A DNA stretch of 42,224 nt from Bacillota bacterium (lineage in GTDB: Bacteria; Bacillota; Clostridia; Christensenellales; UBA3700), in the NCBI GenBank assembly GCA_023396095.1, contig JAEWXG010000002.1:1-42224 (forward strand), read 5' to 3'. The notes under the pieces were generated by a model, which ran no database searches, had not been told where the DNA came from, and saw only the letters and a list, made by a program, of their open reading frames with translations. The position numbers were made by a program, and so were the translations under genes. Positions 7,105 through 16,477 of this stretch are shown piece by piece (position 1 is the stretch's first letter; each line of letters opens with the position of its first letter).

Positions 7105-8043
7105 CTACTTCTTGAAAATAACCTCTTTAGCGGCTTTAACTATCTCCTCTGCTGTCAACCCTAGTAAATTTGATAAATATTTTTCATCTCCAACTTCACC
7201 AAATCTATCCTTAACGCCTACTCTCTTCATTGGAACTGGACAATTTTCCACTATCACTTCTGCGACTGCGCTACCTAACCCATTAAAAATATTATGGTTT
7301 TCTGCAGTAACAATTGCTCCAGATCTCTTGGCAGCATTGATTACAGCTTCTTCATCTAAAGGTTTAATCGTATGCACAGAAAGTACCCCAACAGAATATC
7401 CTTCTTTTTCTAATTCAGCACTTGCCTCCAACGCCTTGGCTACCATTATACCAGAGGCAATAATGGTAACATCTTTCCCTTTCTTTAAATCAATTGCCTT
7501 AAAAATATTAAATTTCATATCTGGACTAAATACAGATTCGGCCTTCTTTCTAAATAAACGTATATACATAGGACCAACATGTTTTACGATTTGAGGCATT
7601 GCCTTTTCTAACATAACCGCATCAACTGGCTCGAAAATTGCCATATTAGGCACACTTCTCATTATTCCTACATCACCTAAACTCATATGAGTTCCACCGT
7701 TATTTGTCGCCATAATTCCTGGGTCCGTTCCTACAATTTTTACATTTTGATTTGCATAACAAACACTAATTGCAACTTGATCTAAACATCTTCTTGTAAC
7801 AAATGGAGTAAATGAATCGCAGAAAGGTATTTTCCCGCAAGCCGCCAATCCTGCGGCAACACCAATCATATTGGCCTCGGCAATACCCACATCAATCATT
7901 CTATCTGGAAATTCTTTTTTAAAGTTTCCAGTCCCAGATGATCCCATAAGATCAGCTTCTAAAACACATATTTTTTTATTTTTCTTAGCCAATTGTATTA
8001 ATGAATCACAATAGACTTTTCTCATTTCAATATTTTCTTGCAT
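7105..8043 (-). CDS. Transketolase, C-terminal subunit
   Basis: It has about 312 residues starting at the ATG at 8043, which has a GGAGG site 5 bases upstream; a TTG 12 bases further up is less likely. It carries the pyrimidine-binding and C-terminal domains of a transketolase: VGIAEANMIGVAAGLA (the catalytic Glu for thiamine activation), TDPGIMATNNGGTHMSLGD and AENHNIFNGLGSAVAE. Together with the N-terminal subunit, from which it is separated by a single base, it forms the split enzyme of many Clostridia. The enzyme transfers two-carbon units in the non-oxidative pentose phosphate pathway. A split DXP synthase is less likely. Confidence 0.9.
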   Translation of the reverse strand: MQENIEMRKVYCDSLIQLAKKNKKICVLEADLMGSSGTGNFKKEFPDRMIDVGIAEANMIGVAAGLAACGKIPFCDSFTPFVTRRCLDQVAISVCYANQNVKIVGTDPGIMATNNGGTHMSLGDVGIMRSVPNMAIFEPVDAVMLEKAMPQIVKHVGPMYIRLFRKKAESVFSPDMKFNIFKAIDLKKGKDVTIIASGIMVAKALEASAELEKEGYSVGVLSVHTIKPLDEEAVINAAKRSGAIVTAENHNIFNGLGSAVAEVIVENCPVPMKRVGVKDRFGEVGDEKYLSNLLGLTAEEIVKAAKEVIFKK

Positions 8044-8044
8044 A

Positions 8045-8857
8045 CTAACCTCCAATATATTTTTTCTTTAATTCATCAGTAAATGTAACACTATGCGAGC
8101 CAGGAGTTCCTTCATATTCTGGCATTCCTTTTGCTTTTACTGTATCTAAAACAATCATTGTAGGTTTTTTCTTAGATTTCTTAGCCACATCAATTGCATC
8201 TATGATTGTAGCAATATCATGACCATTTACCCTTAAAACTTTAAAATTGAAAGCTTTCCATTTATCAACTACTGGTTCTACGCTATTAACTTCATCTGTT
8301 GGACCATCTATCTGCATTTTATTATTATCTAAAAATACAATTAGCTTATTAAGGTTATGGGAACCAGCGTACATAGCAGCTTCCCAAATTTGCCCCTCTT
8401 GACTCTCCCCATCACCAACAATGCAGTAAACATTATATTTTTTTCTATCTAGCTTACCAGCTATTGCCATGCCAACTGCAGCAGATAATCCTTGGCCTAA
8501 AGAACCTGCCGTCATGTCAACCCCTATAGTTTTATTCATATCACAATGTGATGGTAATTTTGTTCCAGGTTTATTTAATGTCAATAAAACATCTTCGTTA
8601 AAATAACCTCTTGCAACTAACGCAGAGTATAACCCTGGACCAGCATGCCCTTTAGATAATATTATCCTATCTCTATCGGCCCAATTTGGTCTTGCTGGAT
8701 CAATATTGGCAGAATGAAAATATAATGCTGTTAAAACTTCTGTAATTGAAAGAGAACCGCCAATATGTCCTGTCCCAAATGTAGCAATGGTCTTGAAAGT
8801 CAGCTTTCTAATATTTTCTGCTTTTTCTTTCAAAAAATCTAAATTAAAATCACTCAT
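8045..8857 (-). CDS. Transketolase, N-terminal (TPP-binding) subunit
   Basis: It has about 270 residues from the ATG at 8857 (MSDFNLDFLKEK). A purine-rich AGGGGGG run lies 12 bases upstream. An alternative start at 8896 adds 13 hydrophobic residues that homologues lack. The domain shows GHIGGSLSITEVLTALYF, KGHAGPGLYSAL and the thiamine-diphosphate motif GDGESQEGQIWEAAM, ending with the paired Asn (FLDNNKMQ). It acts only with the adjacent C-terminal subunit. The two genes are downstream of the secreted protease gene by about 65 bases on the same strand. Confidence 0.9.
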   Translation of the reverse strand: MSDFNLDFLKEKAENIRKLTFKTIATFGTGHIGGSLSITEVLTALYFHSANIDPARPNWADRDRIILSKGHAGPGLYSALVARGYFNEDVLLTLNKPGTKLPSHCDMNKTIGVDMTAGSLGQGLSAAVGMAIAGKLDRKKYNVYCIVGDGESQEGQIWEAAMYAGSHNLNKLIVFLDNNKMQIDGPTDEVNSVEPVVDKWKAFNFKVLRVNGHDIATIIDAIDVAKKSKKKPTMIVLDTVKAKGMPEYEGTPGSHSVTFTDELKKKYIGG

Positions 8858-8923
8858 AATTTTAAAAATCCCCCCTATTTTTAATTGAAAAATCAATCTT
8901 CGTTTTTTAGTATATCATATTTT

Positions 8924-9802
8924 TTAAGCATAGAATGTTGATTCTGTTACACTCCAGCCTTTACTTTGATAAAATTTTGTTAAAACTTTTACAACTTCAT
9001 CACTTCTTAAAACAAAACCAATTCCTTGCACTATAGCTTGCGTTTCACCAGTATTTTCTCTTCTCATACTTACAATTCCCATAGCTCTGCCTTTTAAATC
9101 GTATAAAGCACCACCACTATTTCCATGGTTTACATTACCATCAATTTGTATATATGCGATTTTCACCTCTTCTTCAAAGAAGAAGTTTTTCTTATAACTC
9201 ATTATATAATTCGGATTAGAGACTAAGCTACTTGCAACTGATATACCAATACCTTCCGGGTTGCCTATAAAAAAAGTTTCTTGTCCATAAACAAAATCCT
9301 TTGATTTGGCAAATTTAATTTCTCCTATTAATTTAGTTAATGATGCATCAATTTTCAAAATAGCTACATCATAAATTTTATTATATGCTGCTAAGGATGC
9401 AGCTCTCTCTATGTATTGATCAGCTTCACTGTCGCCATCTAAAAATTCTTTATTTAGCAATTTGACTTTAATGCTCCTTGCGCTATTTGTCATATTAGCA
9501 TCAAATACTACGTGTGCATTTGTCACTATTAATCCTCTTTCACTATCAATAATAAAACCACTCCCTGCATTAATCGTTCCTCCTACAGTTGCAAGTACAA
9601 TAACATTTCCACCCAATACTGCGCTAACTGCATTAGACTTATTCCCTAACACATCAGGATTTGATGTTGCCTCACTTACTAATCCATATGATATAGGCAC
9701 CGGCTCACCTTTAAAGCGATTTATTAAAGTACATCCAGATAAAGTTGCAAAAATCACAACTATTAAAGATACAATTAAAATATTTTTTAGTTTAGTTTTC
9801 AT
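8924..9802 (-). CDS. Trypsin-like serine protease lipoprotein (HtrA-like, no PDZ)
   Basis: It has 292 residues. The signal peptide has a lipobox (LSGC, Cys24), so the protein is anchored outside the membrane. The chymotrypsin fold carries the full triad: His97 in VTNAHVV, Asp145 in YDVAILK and Ser229 in GNSGGALYD. GSGFIID and QAIVQGIGFVL are typical of the S1C (DegP/HtrA) group. The protein ends after the protease domain with no PDZ domain, unlike canonical HtrA. An insertion near residues 201-212 (KKNFFFEEEVK) is unusual. It starts only 4 bases after the DUF4380 gene, so they share a transcript. A role in envelope protein quality control is inferred. Confidence 0.85.
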   Translation of the reverse strand: MKTKLKNILIVSLIVVIFATLSGCTLINRFKGEPVPISYGLVSEATSNPDVLGNKSNAVSAVLGGNVIVLATVGGTINAGSGFIIDSERGLIVTNAHVVFDANMTNSARSIKVKLLNKEFLDGDSEADQYIERAASLAAYNKIYDVAILKIDASLTKLIGEIKFAKSKDFVYGQETFFIGNPEGIGISVASSLVSNPNYIMSYKKNFFFEEEVKIAYIQIDGNVNHGNSGGALYDLKGRAMGIVSMRRENTGETQAIVQGIGFVLRSDEVVKVLTKFYQSKGWSVTESTFYA

Positions 9803-9806
9803 AAAA

Positions 9807-10661
9807 CTATCTTAAACTCCAAATCTCATTAATTTCAACATATTCGTCCTTCTTTAAATTCTTAAAGTTAGATAATGTTTCAATTTCAACCATCCAATTT
9901 ATTGTATAAATCTCTAAATTAGAACCGTAATCTGGATAATCAAAATTTTTATTTGCTTTAATGCTTTTACTAAACACTTTACCGTTATCCATTTTATAAC
10001 TTACAATTCCATTTTTGATATAAAAGCCAATCTTAAATGGCTCTTTGCTTGCCTCTTCCTCTTTTTCAATGTTAATAATAACACTATCATTATTAATAAC
10101 AATTCTCTTATCTAATATATTGCTGTAAGGCCATAAACTTATTGATCTATTTGGCAAATATTCACCTTCAATATTAGTGTAATCAACTACAACTTGCCCC
10201 GACGGCTTACATACACTCAATCCCCAAGCAGCAATTTTGACCGCTTCTTCACCACGGTTAATAACTCGATTAGTAACAGAAAAATCCCCATTATCTAAAG
10301 ACTCAATAATAATATGTTTTTCCAAAAGCGTACTTGTTTCAATTGGAGCTTTTATTATTACTTTGTTACCTTCAATTTCATACTTAATAGTATTATTATC
10401 CGGATAATATGTTAGATTATCTTCTGGTGCCTTCCATAATCTATGGCCCCCATAAATGTGCCACTTATCATCTTTTTTAAATGTGCTGTGAAATGTCGAG
10501 ACATCCTTATTAATGTGATCTTCTAAATCTTCATAGAAAATATTTTCATCTTCGCCAAAAAAGATAATTCTTGGTCCTACCTCTAAAGTAACGTATAAAT
10601 TACTACTAACATTTGATATTTTTAAACATTTGCCATATTTTTTATAGTTAATTATTTCCAT
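9807..10661 (-). CDS. DUF4380 / galactose-mutarotase-fold protein
   Basis: It has 284 residues and no signal peptide. The beta-rich sequence has VTLEVGPRIIFFG near residues 24-36 and the diagnostic YGGHRLWKAPE near 90-100, the hallmark of DUF4380 proteins. These adopt the aldose-1-epimerase-like supersandwich fold. The epimerase catalytic His/Glu pair cannot be assigned, so activity is uncertain; carbohydrate binding is likely. It lies between a lipoprotein gene (3-base gap) and the secreted protease gene. Confidence 0.75.
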   Translation of the reverse strand: MEIINYKKYGKCLKISNVSSNLYVTLEVGPRIIFFGEDENIFYEDLEDHINKDVSTFHSTFKKDDKWHIYGGHRLWKAPEDNLTYYPDNNTIKYEIEGNKVIIKAPIETSTLLEKHIIIESLDNGDFSVTNRVINRGEEAVKIAAWGLSVCKPSGQVVVDYTNIEGEYLPNRSISLWPYSNILDKRIVINNDSVIINIEKEEEASKEPFKIGFYIKNGIVSYKMDNGKVFSKSIKANKNFDYPDYGSNLEIYTINWMVEIETLSNFKNLKKDEYVEINEIWSLR

Positions 10662-10664
10662 AAT

Positions 10665-11864
10665 TTAATACTTATATTGAGCCTCTATTTTCCCGCCAAC
10701 ATTTATTTCTAAAGTATTGCCAATCTGTTGATTAATTATATTTTTAATTGTAGCTTTTGTATTTTCATCAATTTCATTTCCAGCTTTGTCTATTTGCTCA
10801 AACACAAAATCTTTAACCTTTTTGCCATCAACAATTCCTCTAACTATTTGACTTGTAGCGATTTTGTTAATTTTCATTTCCTCTGCTTTCTTGCCTTCTG
10901 TTTCAAAATTAGAAATATATAGGATTCCAGGTTTTAAATATTCATTTAATTTATTACGTATAGTTTCAAGCGTTTCTCCGCCCAATCCCATCTTATTAAC
11001 AACTGCAGTAATCATCTGCTGCAATCCTGGCAATTTTAATGCTATTTTAATCATTGCTAGCATTTCTGATTCCCCTGAAACTTCTCTAATTTCTTTTTGT
11101 TCAGATATCTCAATTTGCCCTTTCTTAATCAAAGTACTAGCATGTTTACTGGTTAATTTACTTAAGTCATACCCCATCATTTTTGAAAAATATGATAATA
11201 ATGTTTCCAATTTTTGATCTTTAACTTCTTTCCAAGTAAATTGCTTATTTTTTAGTTTCGCTAACTCATATTCAGCAAACTCACGGAAACTATATACTGT
11301 AGAACCTTGTGAAAATTTGATATTATTGTTAAATTCATTTCCTACAGTTATATTAATCCCTTTGATTGTTAAAACAATCTCATCATCATTGTTTGCCAAT
11401 CTAGTCAAACTCTCTATCTCAGCTTCAATACTAAAATTAGATAAATGCTCAAATTTGAATCCGCCAAGATCAAGATCATATTCAAAAGCTTGACTCGGAT
11501 CTTCAATGTGACTATTTATTTCATCTGCAGATATCTGCTTTGGAACTTGCGCCAAAATTATGTTCATAATTTTGGCATTAGTTATTTTACCTATATTGAA
11601 TTTAAGCTTGAATGTTCCTTTGTCCGCATCATATGTTCTCTCAATATTCCCCGTGAATGGAACTTCAGTGTCAATACTTCCTTTTCCTAAATCTATTTTA
11701 AAGTTGCCACTCACTGTTTCATTTGCACTTTTTGTATTAGTTTTATCCCAATTACTAACACTTGCAGCAAAATCAAACTTTACTCCACAAGAAAGTAAAG
11801 AAACAAGCAGTATTAAAATTAAAATAAGTGATACTGATATAAGTTTAATATTTTTATTTCTCAT
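10665..11864 (-). CDS. Lipoprotein of unknown function
   Basis: It has about 399 residues from the ATG at 11864, which is preceded by GGAG 4 bases away; the ATG at 11888 would put eight charged residues before the signal. The signal ends in a lipobox (SLLSCG, Cys26). The mature part has repeated beta-strand-like segments alternating with Lys/Glu-rich stretches, and two related regions are suggestive of a duplicated domain: FKLKFNIGKITNAKIMN and the end TLEINVGGKIEAQYKY. No catalytic motif is seen and the family is not recognised. Location outside the membrane is clear. It sits downstream of an O-antigen-ligase-like gene in an envelope-related run. Confidence 0.75.
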   Translation of the reverse strand: MRNKNIKLISVSLILILILLVSLLSCGVKFDFAASVSNWDKTNTKSANETVSGNFKIDLGKGSIDTEVPFTGNIERTYDADKGTFKLKFNIGKITNAKIMNIILAQVPKQISADEINSHIEDPSQAFEYDLDLGGFKFEHLSNFSIEAEIESLTRLANNDDEIVLTIKGINITVGNEFNNNIKFSQGSTVYSFREFAEYELAKLKNKQFTWKEVKDQKLETLLSYFSKMMGYDLSKLTSKHASTLIKKGQIEISEQKEIREVSGESEMLAMIKIALKLPGLQQMITAVVNKMGLGGETLETIRNKLNEYLKPGILYISNFETEGKKAEEMKINKIATSQIVRGIVDGKKVKDFVFEQIDKAGNEIDENTKATIKNIINQQIGNTLEINVGGKIEAQYKY

Positions 11865-11960
11865 TTGTCTCCATATCTCCTTAATCATTTTACTTACATT
11901 AACATTTTAACATAAAATTTTTAGTTGCTTATTTAAAACTGAAAATTGAAAGTAGGAAAC

Positions 11961-13493
11961 TTAATACTCTTGTTGACTTTCCTTGCTTTGTTGATTTGTT
12001 AAAGAATAGTAGAGCAATCTTTCCCCACTTATGTGAATTTTATTAGACCTTTCCATAAACGCCATCTTAAATGCATCAAAAATTATAAAAGGTAAAACTA
12101 AGAACATGGTATTTTTAACTAAATTAACCAAAAAATATGCAACAAACGATATGAAGAAGAAAAGATTAATTTTTCTATGTCTCCTTCTAATCATATTAAA
12201 TTGGCGCACAAATAAAAATGCGTATGCAATCAAACCTAATGCCCCGAACGACACAATAATCTGAATAATACTTGATTGATACATCATGATTCCTGTAATA
12301 TTTGATGCTACCTCTCCATCAAGAGTATGTCCGATTCCAGCCCCTAAAAATGGGTATTCTAAAAACTTTTGAATTCCTTCTTTATAAACCTTAATTGTCG
12401 CATCTGAAGGTTTAAATTGTAACCTTTCTATGTATAAACTTGTGTAATCTGAGAATATCGTAATCGCTAATAAACTTAACAGTATTGCTCCTATCAAAAT
12501 ACCAATATATGCATATCTTTTTTTAGAAACTGTATATGTAATCGCTAAAATTGCACATAAGAATACAGTTAACAGTGTAACATATACCGCTAAACTTATA
12601 GTTGTAACAAATATTATTAAACCTAACGATAAAATTCCAAAAGAGAAATAAAATATTCCATATTTTGTTGTTGTTGTAGCCTTATAAAAGAAAATTGGCA
12701 ACGCCATGATAGTTAGCAACAATAACTCATGCTCTCCATAAATATTAAGGTTCATATTTCGAAGAATATAATCTATTGTATAAAGTTTATAGACTTCATA
12801 ATATGATACTCCGTTGTTTTGAGCTAATTTGGAAATAAATGTATGATAACTTGAATACTCTTGAGTAATGATTATAAAGAATGTCAAAAGTCCTACCAAA
12901 ATTATCGCCTTTGGAACGATTTTTACAGCCTCATCATTATGTGATCTATTTAAAAAGTTATAGCAATATAAATATGCAAATATTGCTCCGATCCCTACTC
13001 CAAAGTATATGTATAAAGCCCCAGAAGAATACTTTGCTTCAGTAGCGCTATTGGAAATTCCACTAAATATACTGACAAATAACACTGCCAAGTATCCTAT
13101 AACTAATTCTCCAGCCTTGAATTTTTTTCTAAAAATAACCGGTTTTGCAATTAATGCCACAACTATCATTATTAAAAATGGCAAAAAAACAAGTAATTCT
13201 TTAGCCTCAAAATCTTTTTTCAACATGAAGTTAATACTTAGCACCATAAAAGAAAATAAAGCGTGGGAAATATCATCAACCGTAACTAAAACAGCGGAAA
13301 AGATCGGGAAGAAAAATATTATTATTAACAAATAACTAAGTTGCGTATAAAATTCCGAACCGTTTGGCCTAATAGCTTGCAATGCAAACAAAACCAAAGC
13401 AAGCAAACATTGGAAAAACCTAAATGTCTTTGTTTTAATAATTTCCCCAGTTGTTTTTGCAAACTGCTCTATTTTCCCTACCTTCGTTTCCAT
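11961..13493 (-). CDS. O-antigen ligase / polysaccharide polymerase-like membrane protein
   Basis: It has 510 residues with about eleven to twelve hydrophobic segments spread along the chain and a large extracytoplasmic loop near residues 205-245. The Wzy_C-type motif EYPFLGAGIGHTLDG (near 385-400) follows that region, as in O-antigen ligase family proteins. In Gram-positive bacteria such proteins polymerise or ligate surface glycans, but the donor and acceptor are unknown. No glycosyltransferase genes surround it, so it does not belong to a complete polysaccharide locus here. It follows lysS by about 45 bases on the same strand. Confidence 0.75.
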   Translation of the reverse strand: METKVGKIEQFAKTTGEIIKTKTFRFFQCLLALVLFALQAIRPNGSEFYTQLSYLLIIIFFFPIFSAVLVTVDDISHALFSFMVLSINFMLKKDFEAKELLVFLPFLIMIVVALIAKPVIFRKKFKAGELVIGYLAVLFVSIFSGISNSATEAKYSSGALYIYFGVGIGAIFAYLYCYNFLNRSHNDEAVKIVPKAIILVGLLTFFIIITQEYSSYHTFISKLAQNNGVSYYEVYKLYTIDYILRNMNLNIYGEHELLLLTIMALPIFFYKATTTTKYGIFYFSFGILSLGLIIFVTTISLAVYVTLLTVFLCAILAITYTVSKKRYAYIGILIGAILLSLLAITIFSDYTSLYIERLQFKPSDATIKVYKEGIQKFLEYPFLGAGIGHTLDGEVASNITGIMMYQSSIIQIIVSFGALGLIAYAFLFVRQFNMIRRRHRKINLFFFISFVAYFLVNLVKNTMFLVLPFIIFDAFKMAFMERSNKIHISGERLLYYSLTNQQSKESQQEY

Positions 13494-13537
13494 ATTCTTA
13501 CTTTTACTTTTTACTAATTTTTTGTATTGAATACGTT

Positions 13538-15031
13538 CTAATCTGCAATTGGCTTCATTGTTGGGAACAATAACACATCTCTTATTGATTGATTATCTGT
13601 CAACAACATTACCAATCTATCAATTCCTATCCCTAACCCACCTGTTGGAGGCATCCCATACTCTAATGCATTGATAAAATCTTCATCCATGTCAGAAGCT
13701 TCTTCATCGCCTTGTTTCTTTAGTTCTACTTGCCTTTCAAATCTTTCTCTTTGATCAATCGGATCATTTAGTTCTGAAAATGCATTTGCATGCTCTCTTC
13801 CTAAAATAAATAATTCAAATCTTTCTGTATATCTATTATCTGATGGTTTCTTTTTAGCTAAAGGTGATATTTCAACTGGATGATCCATAATAAATGTCGG
13901 TTGAATTAACTGATCCTCACAATATTTTTCAAAGAATAAATTTAATATGTCACCTATTCCATGTCTTTTTTCAAAAGCAATAGAATGTTTTTTAGCTATA
14001 ACTCTTGCCTCTTCAATATCTACAACTTTCTCAAAATCTACATTTGCATACTTTTTAACAGCATCTACCATTGTCATTCTTGCAAAAGGTTTCGAAAAAT
14101 CTATTTCAATATCTCCATAACGAACATTTTGCGTTCCAAGTACCTTATTTGCAGCGTGCTTAATAATCCCCTCTGTGATATCCATCATATGATTATAATC
14201 GGTATAAGCTTCATACAATTCTAACAAAGTAAATTCCGGATTATGCCTTGGAGATAAGCCTTCATTTCTAAATACACGTCCTATTTCATATACTTTTTCA
14301 AAACCACCAACAATTAATCTCTTTAGGTGCAATTCCAAAGAAATTCTTAAAAACATATCTATATTTAAAGCATTATGATGTGTAATAAAAGGTCTAGCAG
14401 CAGCTCCACCAGCAACTGTATTTAAAACTGGTGTTTCTACCTCCAAAAATCCTAAATTATCTAAAAATTCTCTAATTGCAGAAATTATCTTTGATCTTTT
14501 AATAAATGTTTCTCTAACTTCTTGATTTACTATTAAATCAACATATCTTTGTCTATATCTTAATTCTGTATCTTTTAAGCCATGATATTTTTCCGGCAAA
14601 GGTAACAATGATTTGGATAATAATTCAATATTTTTACAATGAACAGATTTTTCACCTGTTTGTGTTAAGAAAACAAAACCTTCTAACCCAACAAAATCGC
14701 CTATATCATATTTTTTAAACTGCGCATAAGACTCTTCACCTACATCATTTTTGCTAATGTATATTTGTATTGTTCCGGTCATATCTTGCAAATTAAAAAA
14801 GCTTGCTTTACCCATTACACGTTTTGTTGTTATACGTCCTGCAATTTTAACTGTTTTACCATTGTAAATATCAAATTCACTTTTGATAATGTTTGCATAA
14901 CCATCCTTCTCAAATTTAACTTTCTCAAAAGGATTTTGCTTATTTTCAATTAATGTTGCAAGTTTTTCTCTTCTTTGTTTTACAAGTTCATTAATATCTA
15001 TCTCTTGCGTTTGCAAATTTTTCTCTTCCAA
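13538..15031 (-). CDS. lysS: Lysyl-tRNA synthetase, class II
   Basis: It has 497 residues, a normal length. The start appears to be TTG at 15031, 7 bases after a GAGG site; no upstream ATG is available. The N-terminal OB-fold anticodon-binding domain (about 55-165) includes the strand segment IAGRITTKRVMGKASFFNL. The class II catalytic domain has motif 2 (FRNEGLSPRHNPEFT) and motif 3 (GLGIGIDRLVMLL). It is directly downstream of greA, the common firmicute order. No T-box leader is present because the gene lies within an operon. Confidence 0.97.
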   Translation of the reverse strand: MEEKNLQTQEIDINELVKQRREKLATLIENKQNPFEKVKFEKDGYANIIKSEFDIYNGKTVKIAGRITTKRVMGKASFFNLQDMTGTIQIYISKNDVGEESYAQFKKYDIGDFVGLEGFVFLTQTGEKSVHCKNIELLSKSLLPLPEKYHGLKDTELRYRQRYVDLIVNQEVRETFIKRSKIISAIREFLDNLGFLEVETPVLNTVAGGAAARPFITHHNALNIDMFLRISLELHLKRLIVGGFEKVYEIGRVFRNEGLSPRHNPEFTLLELYEAYTDYNHMMDITEGIIKHAANKVLGTQNVRYGDIEIDFSKPFARMTMVDAVKKYANVDFEKVVDIEEARVIAKKHSIAFEKRHGIGDILNLFFEKYCEDQLIQPTFIMDHPVEISPLAKKKPSDNRYTERFELFILGREHANAFSELNDPIDQRERFERQVELKKQGDEEASDMDEDFINALEYGMPPTGGLGIGIDRLVMLLTDNQSIRDVLLFPTMKPIAD

Positions 15032-15048
15032 TTTAAACCTCTAACTAT

Positions 15049-15516
15049 TTATACTGTTATATCCAATATTTTTACTTGAATTTGTTGATTTGTAGGCCCT
15101 AAATAAGTTACCTTGTCACCCTTTTTGTGTCCTATTATAGCTTTTGCTAAAGCGCAAGCGACATTTATTTTACCTTCCTCTAAAGTCGCCTCATGCCCTG
15201 CAACAATTCTAAAAGTAACTTCCTCATCAAAAGTTATATCTTGCAATTTTACTAAAGATCCTAATTGTACTGATTTATTATCCTTAACTTCAATTAATTT
15301 ATAGTTTGTCAAAATTGCATTAACTTCATCTAATTCGGATTGTATTAGCGAAACCTGAGCTTTCGCAGAATCATATTCTGCATTCTCCTTCAAATCTCCC
15401 AACTCTCTTGCTTCTTGCAATCTTACAACTGCTTCTTCCTTTTCCGCAACTAAGCGATCTCTTTTTGCTTGTAATTTTTCTAACCCGTCTTGTGTTAGCA
15501 TCTGTGGTTCTGCCAT
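15049..15516 (-). CDS. greA: Transcription elongation factor GreA
   Basis: It has 155 residues, typical of GreA. The N-terminal antiparallel coiled coil (about 10-80) carries the acidic tip segment ELGDLKENAEYDSAK, whose Asp and Glu residues help RNA polymerase cleave backtracked transcripts. The C-terminal FKBP-like domain has IVAGHEATLEEGKINVACALAKAIIGHKKGD. The ribosome site is GGAGAT. It sits between rex and lysS. Confidence 0.96.
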   Translation of the reverse strand: MAEPQMLTQDGLEKLQAKRDRLVAEKEEAVVRLQEARELGDLKENAEYDSAKAQVSLIQSELDEVNAILTNYKLIEVKDNKSVQLGSLVKLQDITFDEEVTFRIVAGHEATLEEGKINVACALAKAIIGHKKGDKVTYLGPTNQQIQVKILDITV

Positions 15517-15535
15517 TCTTTATCTCCTACTTTAA

Positions 15536-16156
15536 TTATTTTTTATTTCTCATTCTATAAGATAACAAGTATAAACTTTCACTCATAAAAATATTCTCAA
15601 CAATAACATCATCTGGAACATTAATATCAACCGTCGCAAAATTCCAGATATTTTTAATCCCGAGTTTAATGATAAAATCTGCAATTTCCTGCGCGCTTTC
15701 TTGTGGTGTTGCGATTACTGCAATATCCACTTTATTATTATTTAAAAATTCCGGCAATTCATTTAATTTATATAAATTGATACCATTTACCTCTTGTTTT
15801 TCTAAATATTCATCAAATAAAGCAACTATGTTAAATCCTTCAGCTCTGAATCCTTTATATCTTGAAATAGCTCTTCCTATATTACCTGCACCAATAACAA
15901 CCAAATTATATTTTTGATCCAATCCTAAAATCCCAGCTAAAACTTTTTTAAGATTTAATATGTTATATCCCATTCCTTGTTGACCAAAAGCCCCAAAGCA
16001 AGAAAAATCCTGTCTTACTTGAGATGCGGTAATATCTAACATTTCCGCAAGATCATGGGAAGACACTTTTTCCACACCTTTAGCCTCTAATGTTTGCAAA
16101 TATCTATAGTAACGAGGAAGTCTTTTTACAACTGCTTGTGAAACTGCTTTTTTCAT
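15536..16156 (-). CDS. rex: Redox-sensing transcriptional repressor Rex
   Basis: It has 206 residues. An N-terminal winged helix (1-75, including SSHDLAEMLDITASQVRQDF) binds DNA. The Rossmann domain has the NAD(H) motif VVIGAGNIGRAI (86-97). Rex represses fermentation and respiration genes until NADH rises. It is the first gene before greA and lysS. Palindromic AT-rich sequences lie upstream (see the regulatory entry), but no perfect Rex operator is seen. Confidence 0.95.
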   Translation of the reverse strand: MKKAVSQAVVKRLPRYYRYLQTLEAKGVEKVSSHDLAEMLDITASQVRQDFSCFGAFGQQGMGYNILNLKKVLAGILGLDQKYNLVVIGAGNIGRAISRYKGFRAEGFNIVALFDEYLEKQEVNGINLYKLNELPEFLNNNKVDIAVIATPQESAQEIADFIIKLGIKNIWNFATVDINVPDDVIVENIFMSESLYLLSYRMRNKK

Positions 16157-16173
16157 TGTTTCTCCTTTGAAAT

Positions 16174-16211
16174 ATTGTAATTGATACTAATTTGAAACTT
16201 ACAATATTGTA
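16174..16211 (-). promoter_or_regulatory. Palindromic region upstream of rex
   Basis: ATTGTAA (16174-16180) and TTACAAT (16199-16205) form a 7-base inverted repeat 18 bases apart. It overlaps the perfect 12-base palindrome TACAATATTGTA (16200-16211). Minus-strand TTGTAA and TACAAT could also be -35 and -10 elements 19 bases apart. Autoregulation by Rex is possible, but the spacing differs from the usual Rex operator. Confidence 0.3.
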
Positions 16212-16477
16212 CTACAATTAGCGTTATTTCGCTATTATCTTAAACCGGTTTTACACCTTCTTTATTTTTTTTCTTCACTTTATTGTTAAGATATTAATAT
16301 CGTCTATTGCAAAGATAAAAAAATATTATCATGTTAATAACATTTTAAGCAAATATTTAATTAATGTTTTAGCAAGTAGATTGTGCAAATCTTTATTGCT
16401 ACACAAACTAAATACTTTATATCGTCTCCAAATAATTCATTAATTCTGTCATTTTTTAAGCCTGAACTTTGTAGTCA
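16212..16477. other. Gene-free stretch between the BNR lipoprotein gene and rex
   Basis: It contains a short hairpin TAGCG...CGCTA (about 16219-16234) and the palindrome AAACCGGTTT near 16243. No open frame with a ribosome site and no strong terminator is visible. It probably holds the rest of the rex promoter. Confidence 0.35.

Noticed and set aside
7112..7594. 160-codon plus-strand frame opposite the transketolase C-terminal subunit
   Set aside because: It is the antisense shadow of a clearly conserved gene.
15020..15060. T-box leader before lysS
   Set aside because: Only 17 bases separate greA and lysS.
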